Shown: piece after piece, positions 1-12,901 of the stretch | How the letters are laid out: each line of letters begins with the position of its first letter | Numbering within the stretch: position 1 is the stretch's first letter | NCBI GenBank assembly: GCA_003024175.1 | Contig: MDYQ01000001.1 | Span: 124,001-188,000, forward strand | Source of the DNA: Planoprotostelium fungivorum | Taxonomy: Eukaryota > Evosea > Variosea > Cavosteliida > Cavosteliaceae | Length of the DNA: 64,000 bases | Direction: 5' to 3' | Notes under the pieces: model-generated | Told to the model about the DNA's origin: nothing | The model's database searches: none | The model's input: only the letters and a program-made list of their open reading frames with translations | Translations under genes and position numbers: made by a program

Positions 1-573
1 GGGATCGAGGGGTGTCATCAGCAACAACGTTTTCAACTTGACCTCGCTGGGAGGTGAAGATTCACCCATCCTCTCTTTCATCTGACATCGTTCAGCCATC
101 TTCATTGCCACTGGACCAGGAGAAGGAGACTACTCGACCGATCTGACGGTGGCCAACAACTACCTGGAGAACATCGGTGCATCCTCTAACAACGGTTACG
201 GTGGCTCGATCACTGTTAATTTGGGCTCCACCTACGTTCCCCTCGCCGGAGCGTTCATCAACATCAGTATTGTCAACAACACGGTGAAGGGCAGTTGGGG
301 TAGACCTCTCACCGTATATTCTACTGTCAACAGCTCCATCATTGGGAACCAATTTGTCGCCCCCTTCAGGTGAATCGATTGTCTGATGTATTCTCACTCT
401 CATGCAGGTCGAGTTCTGCTCTGATAACTCTCCAGAACAATGCTGGATTGATCGTACTGGACAATTGTGCTAACAAGGTCACAACCCCAACAATCATATT
501 GGCATCCCCCAACACAACCACTGGTATTCAAGTGTGCACCTCTCGGATACCGTTCAATCAACGTCCTCACTAG
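1..573 (+). CDS. Beta-helix (pectate-lyase-like fold) protein, 3' end only
   Basis: This is the C-terminal part of a gene whose start lies left of the window. Three exons are read: 1-53, 96-369 and 408-573, joined by GT-AG introns at 54-95 and 370-407 that keep one frame. The protein is rich in Asn, Ser, Thr, Ile and Val in short beta-strand-like steps (for example NISIVNNTVKGSW and SIIGNQFVAPF), the usual look of right-handed parallel beta-helix proteins. It stops at a TAG at 571-573, with an AATAAA-like signal just downstream. No transmembrane segment or catalytic motif is visible in the part present. The same fold type appears in the ectodomain of the receptor kinase at the right end of the window, but no close sequence match was seen. 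Function unknown. Confidence 0.6.
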
Positions 574-653
574 GCTTTATAATAAATTGATCGTTTGCAA
601 CTTAAGGATAGCATAGAATTATCGTCTGTGAGGCCTCTTTGGTGTTGGATGCA

Positions 654-1043
654 CTAACCGTTGTGCGGAAGTCCCCGCTTCTGACACTTTCCTCCATCTT
701 TTTCAGCAGTACCAGTGGCACAAGCGATCAAGGTAGCTATAGCAGTCCCGGCATCACAGACAGTGCCAGTATTACTAGCAGCACCAAACCAACCAGTAGC
801 ACGAGCAGTACAAGCAGCAATAGTATCACAAGCAGTCCCATCAGCACAAGTAACATTCATAGACCCAGTAGTACGAGCAACACCATTGTACGCAGTCGTA
901 CAAGTAGCACCAGTAGCAGTAGTAGCATCAGTACCACTATCAGCACAAGCAGCACCAGCAATATCGATGCTCCCATCACCACAGACGGCAGCGACGGCAA
1001 TATTACTAATAGCACTATCAGCTTCTCTTAATAATCGATTCAT
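654..1043 (-). other. Low-complexity tract, open in several frames; coding status unclear
   Basis: A GCT/ACT/GGT-biased tract (AGY/ACC on the other strand) is open on the minus strand for about 130 codons and on the plus strand in two frames. The minus reading is Ala/Thr/Gly-rich with spaced cysteines (CADGTACDT, VCGDGS). That would suit a secreted or wall protein, but no signal peptide or clear splice partner was found. The plus readings are Ser/Thr-rich or Ala/Val-rich. Trinucleotide-like drift alone could keep all these frames open, so I do not call a gene. Confidence 0.3.
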
Positions 1044-1507
1044 CTATTCAACACGCGCTGTCCCTCATCCTGCTTAGTGATCATCTCCTCCGTAGGCAGT
1101 GTGAGGGTCGATGAGCGCGTATGGCACTCACACGAGAGGGTTTCCACCGACATGTATGGTGTTCTTACCCGCGATGTAGAAGATCTCCTACCTCTAAACT
1201 CATACATTCTGAACAAGAATCGAGAATTACAGCCAATCTTCATCTATAACGAGAATGAGATGGCAATCGGACAACACGGGCGTTGTTTCTTGATAAAACA
1301 TTTAAAACAGAGCCGAGACGTTAGAATTCAAGTAGAGAAGTGAAGAAGAAGACAGAGTTCGTCAAACAACCCTTAGTTCGCTCTCCTTCGAGGAATACAG
1401 CTCATGTTGAATCGACACCATCTCAATCTCGGGATCGCAGAGAAGACACTGCAATCAGTGAGCTGCTGACGTATCTTGTTCGCTTCTCAATAGAAATAGC
1501 GACAGTG

Positions 1508-2382
1508 ATGTCTACATCGGAGGGATCGGACGATATCTTCGATGATAGGGCGAAATTGAGCAGACAACCGCCTCCAGACGAAGAACAAGAGGGATCTGAC
1601 CCATATTTCTTCCTATCTGCAGAGGAAACTAAAATGGCGAAGAACGATGTACCCACCATATCTCCCAGACCTTCTTCTCTTCAGGTAGAGCTGATCGATG
1701 CATCCTCTGTTGAAACCTTACAGCACCACCTTCTATTATTTGGAGATCAGGGATCACCTGTGGTGAAGCAGGTGGTTAAGAAAGACAAAAAGCGAAAGGC
1801 ATCGACAGAGGAGAGTCCTCATCATCCAGATTATGTTCCATACGATCCATTCTCGCGTATACTTCACAAGAAGAAGCAGAAAGAACTCCAAGTGAGTCCA
1901 TCGGTACTGTCTCTCGGTCAAGTCTCATTTTTGATCCTTTCGGAGGATCGTGAGCAGAAGACATCACCGTCAACACCATCGTCTCATGCAAAAACACCTC
2001 CATCATCATCTCTTCTGAAGACGTCTTCGACTCCACCATCGAACGTCAAAACGAATAGAACCTCACGAGAGAAAGAGAGTCAAAGGACACCCAAAACATG
2101 TGTGAGTCGTCATCGAGAGGAGAAACACTCAGACTCTCCATTCAGAGAGAAGATCAATCCCAACGAAAGATAAAGACAACAGAAACAGAGAAGACCACAC
2201 AACATCATCTCGATGAGAGGAAGACACATCATCGTGATGAGACGACACATCATCAAGATGGGACGAAAACAACAACAGAATCGAAAAAAGGAAGAGATGA
2301 ATGCAAACCGAAAGAAGAAGAGAAGAGTGAGGGCTGGCTGTACTTGAGTGAAGAAGAGGAAGAGGAGACACAAGAGAGATAA
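1508..2382 (+). CDS. Unknown charged, probably disordered protein
   Basis: I do not recognise this protein. The chosen start is the ATG at 1508 (MSTSEGSDDIFDD); the frame is open back to about 1340, so a longer N-terminus is possible. Two introns fit: 1892-1945 (54 nt, in frame) and 2102-2145 (44 nt). The second shifts to a frame that ends at a TAA at 2380-2382. The protein is about 250 residues. The N-terminus is acidic, the middle has a basic stretch (KKDKKRK) and a Tyr/Pro patch (YVPYDPFSRI), then comes a Ser/Pro/Thr-rich linker, a Lys/His/Thr-rich segment and a Glu-rich end (LSEEEEEETQER). The composition points to a nuclear or scaffold protein, but no domain supports that. Confidence 0.55.
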
Positions 2383-2410
2383 AGGTTCCCTCCTCTTTAT
2401 GTACACAGTG

Positions 2411-3380
2411 TCACTTTCCCGTTCGCATCTTGGTCGTCAGATCGTCATCGGGGTTGACACCTCCAAAGTCGTCATCATCTTCGAAGCCGATCTCTTCCTT
2501 GCATTCTTTGTATTTCTTTCCTGTGCCCTCTCCGATCGTGTCGATGATGTTCTTCGCCTGTTTCACATCAGATGACGATCGAGGAGTCGGTGACTTCACC
2601 ATGCGTTTCCTCTTTCTCCAAGTGCCCTGGAGAAGATGAGTCGACCGATGAGGGGATTCATCTCACCTTTGACGTCTCGTATTCTTTCTCGATCTTCTTC
2701 TTCTGTGCATCGCTGACCGGCTTGGCGTTGTTCTTGATGGCATCGAGTCTGGCCTTTAGATCTTTGTTCTGCAGACTGTTTAACGTCTATGGACTATCAA
2801 GGACTCACGAGTGCTTCCGCAGCTGCAATGCGAGAATCGGCCTCTTTGTCTGTGGGAAGAGACGTGATGTTCTTCAGATCTGTCGTCGATGAGAAGATGG
2901 GCGAGTGTCGATCGCTCACTCGTGGAAAGGTCCTTGACTTCATCATTGAGGACCGTCAACTCCTGCTTCATGGAGGCAATCTTCGAATCCAAACCTTGTA
3001 TGTCTCGGGGTTCGGCACTGTCCTCCTGCAGAGTGTCAAATGTGATGGAGAATGGAGATGTACCTGCGTCCTCCAATAGATCTTCTGCTTGCCAGCCTCT
3101 TTGACTGTGAGTTGGCCCGAATCTACGAGGGCATCTAGAACTTTCGTAGCTTGTGCCTTTCCCACAGCACCACGTAGATTATCTGTGATGATTTGTGCAT
3201 TATAGGGTCGATTTTGCTGCATTCCTTTAGAAATCGAAAATGTGTAGACGATATACCTGCTCCATGTATTCCAAAACCATCTTCTGAGCTATAAATTCTT
3301 AGACCAACAACGACCGTACACTCACCCTCTTTATCCGTTACTTTGGCCTTCTTCTCCTTCTTATCGTCTCCCTTCGCCAT
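2411..3380 (-). CDS. HOP2: Hop2/PSMC3IP homologous-pairing protein (TBPIP family)
   Basis: Hop2 works with Mnd1 to help Dmc1/Rad51 pair homologous chromosomes in meiosis. The start is the ATG at 3380 (MAKGDDKKEKK). Short introns, among them about 3325-3289 and 3256-3218, join exons that give the winged-helix N-terminus: EQQNRPYNAQIITDNL, then KAQATKVLDALVDSGQL and KEAGKQKIYW. A coiled coil follows (LDSKIASMKQELTVLNDEV). Near the end is the family's WRKRKRM motif, then an acidic tail (FEDDDDFGGVNPDDD) and a stop at 2411. Order, spacing and a length near 220 residues match animal and plant Hop2. Its presence implies that this organism keeps a meiotic recombination toolkit. Confidence 0.92.
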
Positions 3381-3497
3381 TTTCGATCACCAATCTTGTA
3401 AAAATGAAATCGATGATGAGCACGTGTGCTCTTTTCCGAGAAGTCAACTCTACAACGCGCTGAACAAAAATAAAGAAACTGTCGATTTCACTCTTTT

Positions 3498-4354
3498 TCA
3501 TTGTCGTTCTTCTTCTTTCGACTGAAGTGGAAGACGTTGGATGCGACCTCCACACGACCGACGGATTGATCGGATAGAACGTACTCGATCAGGAAGATGA
3601 GAGTGGCCTTCATGTCTCTCAGATGTGCGTCGATCTATGTCATTTAGCTCCGCCTTCTCAACACCTCACCTTGAAAGAGAAAGGAGGAGTACGGCAGTGG
3701 TAGAGGTCTAGTAGAGCTTGTGGTCTACCTTCCGCAGGAACGAGAGATGACTGTTCTTCGGGCGGCAGAGTGGCGCCAAATTGGTTGGCCAGCCGAACAG
3801 ACACCATGCATTGCATTATGTAGGGACGTAACGGTGAATCCTTTGTCCAGCGTCAGACTAGATGTTTGATAAACAAACGCATGTAGACGAGAACGCATGA
3901 GACGTGTGAGTCACCTGGCGTAAGACGATGACTGGCTTGGGCGTTAGAAACCGGGACTCGTCGCGGTAAGACTTCCGCTGTTGTGTGTCAGTGTTTCATC
4001 GCATGGGAGGGGTATCACCTGTCTATCTCGGAGAGGTTCTAAAAGGTGAAAATGTGGGAACGGCTCTTGTGGAGGAGGAATCTGAGCGGTAGAGTAGGTG
4101 AGTTGTAGGGGTACCTGTTGATGCACAGGCGGTCGTGGACAAGGTGCGGAGGTATCTTCCAAACGGGGTGAATTCTTCTGCTCCTCTTTGATAAAATTCG
4201 TGTGTGATGGCTGATGGTAGTTCTGTTCGTAAATGTTGATGTTTTGTCTATACATGTGCCACCATCTCGAGATCTCGTCTTGCGTGGGCGCAGGTGGTTG
4301 CACGCTCAGGTTATCAAAGTCTACTGTGAATATGTGTCCAAAATTGTTAGCCAT
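3498..4354 (-). CDS. Unknown protein with conserved-looking C-terminal helix region
   Basis: The family is not recognised. The likely start is the ATG at 4354 (MANNFGHIFTVDFDNL); the frame is open upstream to 4408. Introns at about 4018-3978, and two more between about 3921 and 3625, restore one frame to the stop at 3498. The N-terminal part has an aromatic motif (DEISRWWHMYRQNINIYEQ), followed by a Pro/Gln-rich linker. The C-terminal part reads SPLRPYIMQCMVSVRLANQFG and then KATLIFLIEYVLSDQSVG, ending in a basic tail (FSRKKKNDN). The globular C-terminus looks like a real folded domain. It lies between Hop2 and DPH2, which are housekeeping genes with no shared role. Confidence 0.6.
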
Positions 4355-4644
4355 TCTTTCATAGCCAAACTCTACGATGGTTGCTGATATGCGGTGCCAA
4401 TCACACACGACTGACGAAGATTTGTCTCTCGCCGAAAGGCCAGTGCCCCCAGGACACGGACTTCATATTTCAGTCCTGAAAACAGGGCTCTCTGATTGTT
4501 AAGAGATGATATAGTCATAGTAACTGTCAGACTAACATAATCCGTGGAAGTAACTTAAATTTCCATTCTGACGCCATGATGCATCAATAGTGCGGCCTCG
4601 TACGAGGAATCAGATGAGGAACACGGTGCACCTTATGTCGACGT

Positions 4645-6739
4645 CTATTCTTCTGTCTTCTCTTTCGTATAGACCATGGGCAAGCCTGACATGCCTTGTG
4701 TTGCCTTCTGCACAACGGTCTCACCCACGTTCATCTGTCGGATATTTATCAGGAGCAGATATTTAGAGAGATTTCACCTCGAGGCCTCTATAGTCTCGCT
4801 TGGCCAGAACTTGCCCAGCGTGGCTCCAGCTGCTGACCAATTGATTCTGTTGGCTCCTCTCGGTCAGCGACATTTCATCCTGCCGCTCCGTACTCTCTGT
4901 GAGACGATCATCAGCAACGCACGGTGTCCGAGTATCTCACTCTGTGCCTTTGGATTGGGCTTCAGACGACCCTCCGCGATAGAGAACCTCATCTCATCCT
5001 CATCCTCATCGTCATCGCGCGACGGTGTCTCCTCTCGGGCATCTCTCAGAACCTGGGAGAAGTCCGTGACATATTTCCCTGACCACTCCTTCCCCCTATT
5101 TCATTCAGCGTAACTCCATCTCTTCACGACATCACCTCTGAAGAGCGATCTGAACCTCGAAGGGCGTGACGATAGGCTTATAAAAGTCCCTCGAGTCAAC
5201 TAGAGAGTTCTCAGGGCAGGCCACCAAGACGAAGACGTCGATCTCTGCGAAATTGGCCATCTTGGCGATGTTCAATTTCCCGACGATAAAGGTGTACAAT
5301 TTCTTGTCCGCGGCTCGGATCCATCGCTTCAATTGATCGATGACTTTGAGGTAGCCACCTGACGCACGTTAGGAAGAATTCCACGGCATGGAGTGGATCA
5401 GATTCTTAAGAAGGGGAAGACTCACCCACGCCAAGTGTTCCCACGACAATCCCTACAGATTGGGCGTCCATGACTTGCTGGATGAGGTTGTAGCGCTTCA
5501 TGAGAGATCGGTTGACGGTGACTCCTTCTTCTCTCAGTTGTCTCGTGATGGGAGAGTAGGAGTAAATCTGAGGATACCGATGAGTGGACGGCTCGTGAAG
5601 ATGATGACGATGACAACGATCGCGGCGATGATCGAGTTTTGTGATGAGATGAGATTCACCTTCGAACGATTCAGAGACATGATGATATTGTTGAGCGTGA
5701 CTCCTTCTTGTCCTATCCACAATATCTTCCTTCCATCTTGTGCCTCCGCATTGTACCAATCGATGTCTTCGTCTATCGTTCTACCGAACAGACCACTTGC
5801 ATTCCATCAGTCGATGTAGTCAGCATCTCATCATCCTCACTCGGGTCGGTTGTCATGGTTCACCGTGGGAGCTTGTCTCGGAGCATCTGATTGGCAGCAC
5901 TTGACCTCATCAGTTACGGCTCATCGTGTGAAGCTTACCCCCTCTTTACCGCAGGTCTCCTGAGAGGCGATTTGGCTCGTTGTAGATGGCTGTCCGTTCT
6001 CTGGCTGGCACAGCCCTCTCTTCACTCTCGTCCATCGGATGTTCTCTCTGTCGGAGAGTCTCTCTTTCATCTTCTCTACGGCGTATTCGTATAGGAGGTC
6101 GTAGAATACGGTGACGTTGTCATCAGAGAAACGATCTCGCATCTGTTGAGTGATGTCTTCCGTGTCGATGCTGGCTCTTCCAAAGACGTAATAGACGGGT
6201 ATCCGTGACGTTCTGATGGGATGCATCAGTGGACGATGGATCTGGTGAATCACCTGCTCAGGCATGATCTTCCGTAGTGAACGATCAGTTGTGCATTGAG
6301 GTGCCCTCCTGCCACTTCATCTACACAACAACTTCCTGACACGAGGGTTAAATTGTTTGTATAGAACATGCCAGATCACCGTAAGAAGTGTCGCCCAAGA
6401 TGAAAACAGATGATTTCGATCCTTCGCTCAATAATCTGGAAACTTCATATGCATCACCCAACATCTCGTCAGGAAACTGAAGTGCAACCTGTGGCGATCA
6501 GTTTACTAAATACGATTGAATCTCACCCTCTCAAATGAATGCTGATTGATACATGCAAGCGTGCCACTGATGTCATAAAATTCGTCGAAGGAGGGGGCGT
6601 CAGCCTTTCCATTACACAGGGATTTGTATGCTGAAGCACCCACTGTCTCATTTCCTCCGAGACTTTTCACTTCCACAGTACGCTTGATAGCATTTCCATC
6701 CTCCTCATAGAAGATCTGACCTCTGGCTTTGTGTTCCAT
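4645..6739 (-). CDS. DPH2: Diphthamide biosynthesis protein Dph2
   Basis: Dph2 pairs with Dph1 in the radical-type Fe-S enzyme that begins diphthamide synthesis on elongation factor 2. The start is the ATG at 6739 ([15 protein letters not shown]). Spliced exons give [18 protein letters not shown], then [18 protein letters not shown] and [13 protein letters not shown]. Next come [16 protein letters not shown] and, near the C-terminus, [19 protein letters not shown] and [20 protein letters not shown]. The last exons carry AKRDYRGLE, a diagnostic end motif, then a short tail to the TAG at 4645-4647. All these blocks are in family order. The divergent neighbour starts at 7160, so 6740-7159 is probably a shared promoter region. 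Confidence 0.93.
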
Positions 6740-7159
6740 CGTCCGAAAGATGCGATGTGACGATGGTCACGATCATTTGAGCCCACTTCTCAATTTATTC
6801 TGAAAGGCAGACTTATGTCAGTGGACTTAGAGGATAAGAATACATAAACTGCATGGTACCTTTCCCTTCATTTGTTCACCAGTAATCAGAAGCATACTGC
6901 TACCATCTCCGTGTCTTTCTACCGCGGTGTCACAAATAATAGAACAGCGAGGGGCCCCTTATGGTATCCCACCGCCCCTCGCAACTTTCCTCTTTTACCA
7001 GAGCTCCGTTTTGTCTCTCTCAGCAGTACGCTTACAAACAAATGCTTATATCTGCCCCAGAGACGGTGAATGAACGGCTATGAACTATGTCTGTGTTTGA
7101 CGACCAACTGACGGGACCTTGTTAGAAACTTCCTCCGCGTTCATCCGATCAGCAGCGGA
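6740..7159. other. Intergenic, divergent promoter region
   Basis: This 420 bp gap separates two divergently oriented genes, DPH2 and the RA/B-box gene. No convincing ORF, RNA or repeat was seen. It presumably carries both promoters, but no clear TATA element stands out. Confidence 0.5.
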
Positions 7160-9577
7160 TGGTGACTAAGGTCAGAGTCCACGACCCCAAAGAGGGTGAG
7201 TTTAGGAGTCCAATTTGTGAAATGTTCCCATGTGAGTAATCTTGAATCAGATGCGCTGGCTGTGGCGGCAACGAATGTTCATCCAGAAAATGGGGTTCCC
7301 GCACCGAAACCTCTAACACACGTGAGTATCAATTCTATTGTAGACATCATCCGTCTATCAAACTTAAAACAATGCATACTGATATCGAATGTAGATAAGA
7401 CGAGTACAAAGCCAGGTAAGAGATCTTTACGATCAACGTTTCAATATCGCTAATTGAGCAGGGTCGACCACCGACCACCCGAAAACCCATCAATACTCGC
7501 AATCTACTGGCGGCAACGGAGGCACCGAAGGACAACTCCTCCTCTTACACGTGGACACCCACTCCAGGATTGACATCTTCTCCGTCTTCTGAAGCCAAGA
7601 AATCGCGCGACAAGAAGGAGGACAAGAAGAAGGTCGACAAGAGTAAGAAGGAACTGGTCAAGTCGAAGAGTAAAGAGAACGTCAAAAAGAAAGAAGGTAA
7701 TGTAATCATCTCACTCGATCCTGTATTGAGATCTCACAGCGAGAAAGACGGTGTCCTCGAAAGAAAAGGACACGAAGAAGAAGGACAAATCGAAGGACGT
7801 CCCTGCCAAAAAACCAACCGAAGCACCACCCATCGTCAAGATCACCCTCTTAGACCTTCCCATCACCTCGGTTGCGGTGAGTCCACACACAGATGAGACC
7901 ATCGCGCTCATCATCGTCGCAGTTGCCCGTCAACATCACCGTCAAGAACGCTGTAGAAAAGATCCAGAAGAGAGTGAAAGACTCAGACCTCTCCCTCTAC
8001 GCCATGTACGAAGTCCAAAACGGAAGAGACATGAAGATGGTCACATCACCCGATCTGTGCGATCGCACGATGAAGGATCTGATGGACGATTGGCTCGTCT
8101 CGAACGCCCACCATTTGCAATACTCTTTCGTTTTGAAGCCGAAGCCAGAGCAGAAGGAAAGAGTCAAGTCCATGATCATCAGACCCGCCCCCGAGAGCGA
8201 GCAGGATGTCGTCCTTTCTGCCTCCGAAGATTCGGACAACGGGTGAGATAGACACGAGACGCGATGAAGGCTGATGGCGATGACAGATCGGCTCACGATG
8301 ATGATGAAGAAGCGGAAGATTTCGACGAAGAAGAAGAAGATGAACGACTCATGCAAGAGTTGGATCAGCATTTCGATCACATCAGTAAGACCATGTACTC
8401 TCCCATCGTGAGTGGATGATGAGACGATGAGTCGCTGATGATGTCAGGCTTCTCCCAGGAGTGAGTCACCCGTGCAAGAAACGAGGTATTCACCCCCAAC
8501 GTGAGTCGTGAAAGAATTTTCATGGAAATATCTGCGTCGACGAGTGCATCTGAAGAGTTGCAGTGTATCTCACATGATGACCGACAAAGAGAAACGGATC
8601 AGCGACACGAACATCGGCGTTCCAAGTGAGATCTATCATCACATCATCACATCATCACATCATCATGCGACATGGGAGATCATCATCATGACTTCGGACA
8701 GTCTCACCCTCTTCGAGTGGATCTTTCGGTCTGATCAAACCAGAAATAACTCGCGGACAAGGCATCACTTTACCACCTCACATGATGAACGAGCGTTCAG
8801 ATTCCACCAGCACTCCACCTCCCACATTACGCATGGGCTCATCCGATACCCTACTCGAGGTATTTCACCGTCTACAACGCGACTGATCATGTGACCAGCT
8901 ATCGAAACAGAACATGTCGCCTCGACTCATGAGACCTCTCCCCGCGGTGTCCTCATCTCCCACAGCTTCTCCCGTCTCATCATCTCCCGTCCTCTCTACA
9001 TCATCATCACCCGCATCATCATCTCCGGTGACCGGATCGGTCTTAGACGGTATCATGAGGAAGACAGAGATGCTTTCACCTTCTATATCTAGGATCAATC
9101 GACCACTGCCACCCGCCACACCACCACGAACGCGATTGAGCAAGACACCAGCGTGAGAGGAGAGTCAACGAGGTGGAGGACTCACCCAAACAGAGATACG
9201 GCCGCCGTGGTGGCCGCCGGTGCATCTACACCAGCAGCTGCACCCACGCGGACAGTCGTGCCAATTTCACCAATCATTACACCTGCGCGGACAGTCGTAG
9301 CACCTGCCCCAGTAGTTGCGCCTACGCAGACGGTGGCGATCCAAGAAGTTGAAGAGGTGAAGGGATGATGATGATGACGGATGCATCGAGTGGATGTTGA
9401 TGATGACGACAGGAGAAGATCGTAGAGAACGATCCATCCAAGAGCTGCAGCCGATGTGATGAGGGAGAAGCGATGTTGATGTGTCACGGGTGTGGTGATG
9501 CACTCTTGTGCCCAGACTGCGACGTGGATCTCCACAAGAAGGGTAAATGGGCCACTCACAGCCGCACGCCCGTGTAA
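7160..9577 (+). CDS. Multidomain protein with Ras-association-like domain and C-terminal B-box zinc finger
   Basis: The start is the ATG at 7160 (MVTKVRVHDPKEG), followed at once by an intron (7197-7250). A very Lys-rich segment (KKSRDKKEDKKKVDKSKK) lies ahead of an RA/ubiquitin-like region. That region begins IVKITLLDLPITSVALPVN and continues VKNAVEKIQKRVKDSDLSLY, then HHLQYSFVLKPKPEQKERV. The middle is acidic, then Ser/Pro-rich and low complexity (about 8450-9350), with several short introns I could not place exactly. The last exon gives a B-box-like zinc finger: CSRCDEGEAMLMCHGCG, then LLCPDCDVDLHKKGKW, with a stop at 9575-9577. RA domains bind Ras-type GTPases and B-boxes mediate assembly. 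The pairing suggests a signalling scaffold; its partners are unknown. Confidence 0.7.
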
Positions 9578-10473
<896 letters not shown>

Positions 10474-10827
10474 AATATATTGTGTATCAAGTTTGCCCTT
10501 CTGTTAGGTCCTATTTGTCCTTAGGTTCAGAGTTGCCATGTTGCACGACAGGTCTTTACATCAGCAGATTTTGTGCCCAGTGAGATAGATATAACAGATA
10601 TTCAATTGCCCATACAATAGCGAGATCTATTTGGCTCATCATTCGCTCAGTGATCTCTCCCTTTCCATCCTCTATTCCATCCTCAGTGTCACATCCATCT
10701 CAACTCACATCACCTGCTTCATGATCTTACATCCATTCGAATCATCATCAAGAGAGGAGAGGTGTCGTGTCACTGTCAATGTTCAACGATTGTTTGCTTC
10801 TCTTCCTTCCTCTCGATCCAGAGTTGC
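10474..10827. other. Intergenic, convergent 3' region
   Basis: This 354 bp stretch lies between the convergent 3' ends of calmodulin and the membrane protein gene. It is T- and A-richer than the genes and has no supported gene. An AAAATATATTG tract just after the calmodulin stop may serve in 3'-end formation. Confidence 0.4.
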
Positions 10828-11602
10828 CTAGTTGATGGATTCGCAGCCGGCGTTTGTGAGACCTCCAGATGTATAGACCTCCAAAGACGGTCGCCACGAT
10901 CAACAAGAAGGCTGACATGGTACTTCAGTCGATGCAAGAGGATGATGAGAAAGATAAGGAGATGAAGCGGACTTACAACTGAAGAGGAGGGCACCGGCAC
11001 CAAACATCCATCGGTATCGTCTGTCCGGATCGATGTCGAAGCTGTAAGAGGAGAATCTGACTTTCTTTCGGTCTGGACTGTAGATGACCAGTTTCCAATC
11101 CGCTGGCTTGTCTGTGAGGGTTGAATGTCCAGTGCCGAAAGACATGATACGCACTCCCACCATCCCAAGTGAAATCGTGTGAGACGCTTAGTCCTCCCTT
11201 CCATTCGATGGTCGGTCCACAGTGCCTGGACTGGAAGTACGAGAGGTCACAGCGGAAGATGGCTGTCCCTGTTGGACATTCGTATGTGCGATCGAATGCA
11301 GTGGTGGGTGGAGGTGACGATAAGAGGCAGTTGTCACTCATCTGTCCATACTCCTTCCACGTGTCGAACTCTGTACTGTCCATGATGAGGATGTTGAGAG
11401 GGGCCCAATCGTTGTCATCCAAGTTGATGGTCATTCGGAGCAGGCCGTGAGAATTACTCATGTCGATCACGAGGAACTGAGAGGGATTCAACACGTAATC
11501 TTCCTTGGTGATGTGTTCCCATCCTAAGATGTCTGAAGACACCAAAGATATAGATAAGATCAGTAAGATGAGAGGCGGACTGAACGTCCCCAATGACCTC
11601 AT
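10828..11602 (-). CDS. Type I membrane protein with signal peptide, unknown family
   Basis: The start is the ATG at 11602. The N-terminus has a clear signal peptide (MRSLGTFSPPLILLILSISL, then VSS). The lumenal part has several cysteines (DNCLLSS, YECPTG, FRCDLS, RHCGPTIEW) and no recognised domain. Two introns occur: one follows TWDGG, and one splits the transmembrane region. After splicing, the C-terminus reads RWMFGAGALLFS, then AFLLIVATVFGGLYIW, followed by a basic stop-transfer tail (RSHKRRLRIHQL) and a stop at 10828. The topology is lumenal N-terminus, one or two membrane segments and a short cytosolic tail. It shares a roughly 100 bp divergent promoter with CRIPT. Confidence 0.72.
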
Positions 11603-11703
11603 CGATGTGATGTTGCGGCTGATGTGATGTCGGGTTTGTTTTTTGGTGTTTTTTTTCAATTTCCATCAAACATTACATCACCAATTAGAAGACAAAGCCA
11701 ACA

Positions 11704-12246
11704 ATGGTCTGCGGAGATTGTGAGCCTTCGAATACATGAAAGAAATTATTCGCATGCTGATTCAGGCAGGTGAAAAGAAAGGAAGCTCGGTTGCATGCCC
11801 AGATCCATGGAAAGACGGAGCTAGAGATAGTGCAGAGTAAGTCTTTATTTATATCACTATCTTAATAATCTGTGGCTCTCAAAAATGATTCAAATCTACA
11901 TTCATCTCCCTCCACCGTTTTGATCTTCTCCAGCCGTAAGATGAACGACAATAAACTTCTCAATAAGAACAAGAGGTAAGAGTGTCAAATAGGGAACCTC
12001 TTCTCATGTTTCGCAGAAAGATGGCCTCTCCATACGGCAGCGGAGGTGCGAAGAGCTTATACGGTTCTAAATGTACGACGTGTAAGCAGCAACTGCACCA
12101 ACCTGGAAAATATTGTGCATCTTGTGCATACAAAGGAGGTCAGTGACGAATGCACTTAGACATCGATTGATGGAACGATAGGAGTATGCAGCATGTGCGG
12201 CAAGAAGATTTTAGATACACGTGCCTATAAGCAGTCTGCAACATAA
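11704..12246 (+). CDS. CRIPT: CRIPT zinc-ribbon protein
   Basis: The start is the ATG at 11704. Introns at 11720-11769, 11837-11933, after KNKR, and after YKGG give one reading frame. The protein starts MVCGDCEKKGSSVACPDPW, continues KDGARDSAE and has the family core SPYGSGGAKSLYGSKCTTC. It then has HQPGKYCASCAYKGG and VCSMCGKKILDTRAYKQSAT, stopping at 12244-12246. Four CxxC pairs match CRIPT, a small protein (about 100 residues) conserved across eukaryotes. In animals it binds PDZ domains and has been tied to minor-spliceosome function. Every key cysteine is present. Confidence 0.95.
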
Positions 12247-12901
12247 ACGTAATTTGTAACGTAGTGAATATGATCAAGAGTCTCTCGACTTGGCTCGAAA
12301 TACGGAGATATATTTCATGCGAGACTGACCTGTTTGTTTCGGTAATGCGATCGCCGGTATCGTGATGACGATCAGAGGAGTCGTGATGTGTCTGCATCTC
12401 AGGGGAATGAGTTGGGATCACATCGTCGAACATCATAGGCACCAAACGAAGCCCAACACCACGTATCAAATAGATCCGACGGCCTCGAAAGAGAAGAACT
12501 GCCACGATCATCCTCCTTGGTTCAGGTCTGGTGCAGTATCACAACATAAATCCCTCAGCCCTACACCCCTCAAGTATTGACGGGATGTGTCGATATACTG
12601 AGAACCTTATCCCCCACAACCAACGAGATACCACTTCCATTCGTCTACATCCTCATCCCGCGCCCCTATAACTCTTACCCGCCTGCGTTCTCGTCGAGAA
12701 ATTCGCGATAGACTGAAAGATAGTGGAGATATCGTAGAAATTTGAATTCGTTCTGTCCCACCGTGTTGACAGATGACCGGTTACCGCGGAAAGAGTGAGC
12801 CGTTCTGTGACACAGATGAAGCCTGAAATATCGGCGAGAAGCAGACAGTTTGGAGGGAGCTGCATTCACAATCACAGTCTACAGACAACGAGAACAACAA
12901 T
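12247..12901. other. Intergenic, no gene seen
   Basis: This 655 bp stretch lies between CRIPT and the secreted repeat protein. Short ORFs on both strands lack domain content, sensible starts and splice partners. It probably holds the promoter of the downstream gene. Confidence 0.4.

Noticed and set aside
4676-5113. Plus-strand 145-residue ORF
   Set aside because: It is antisense to the last DPH2 exons, which carry conserved family motifs.
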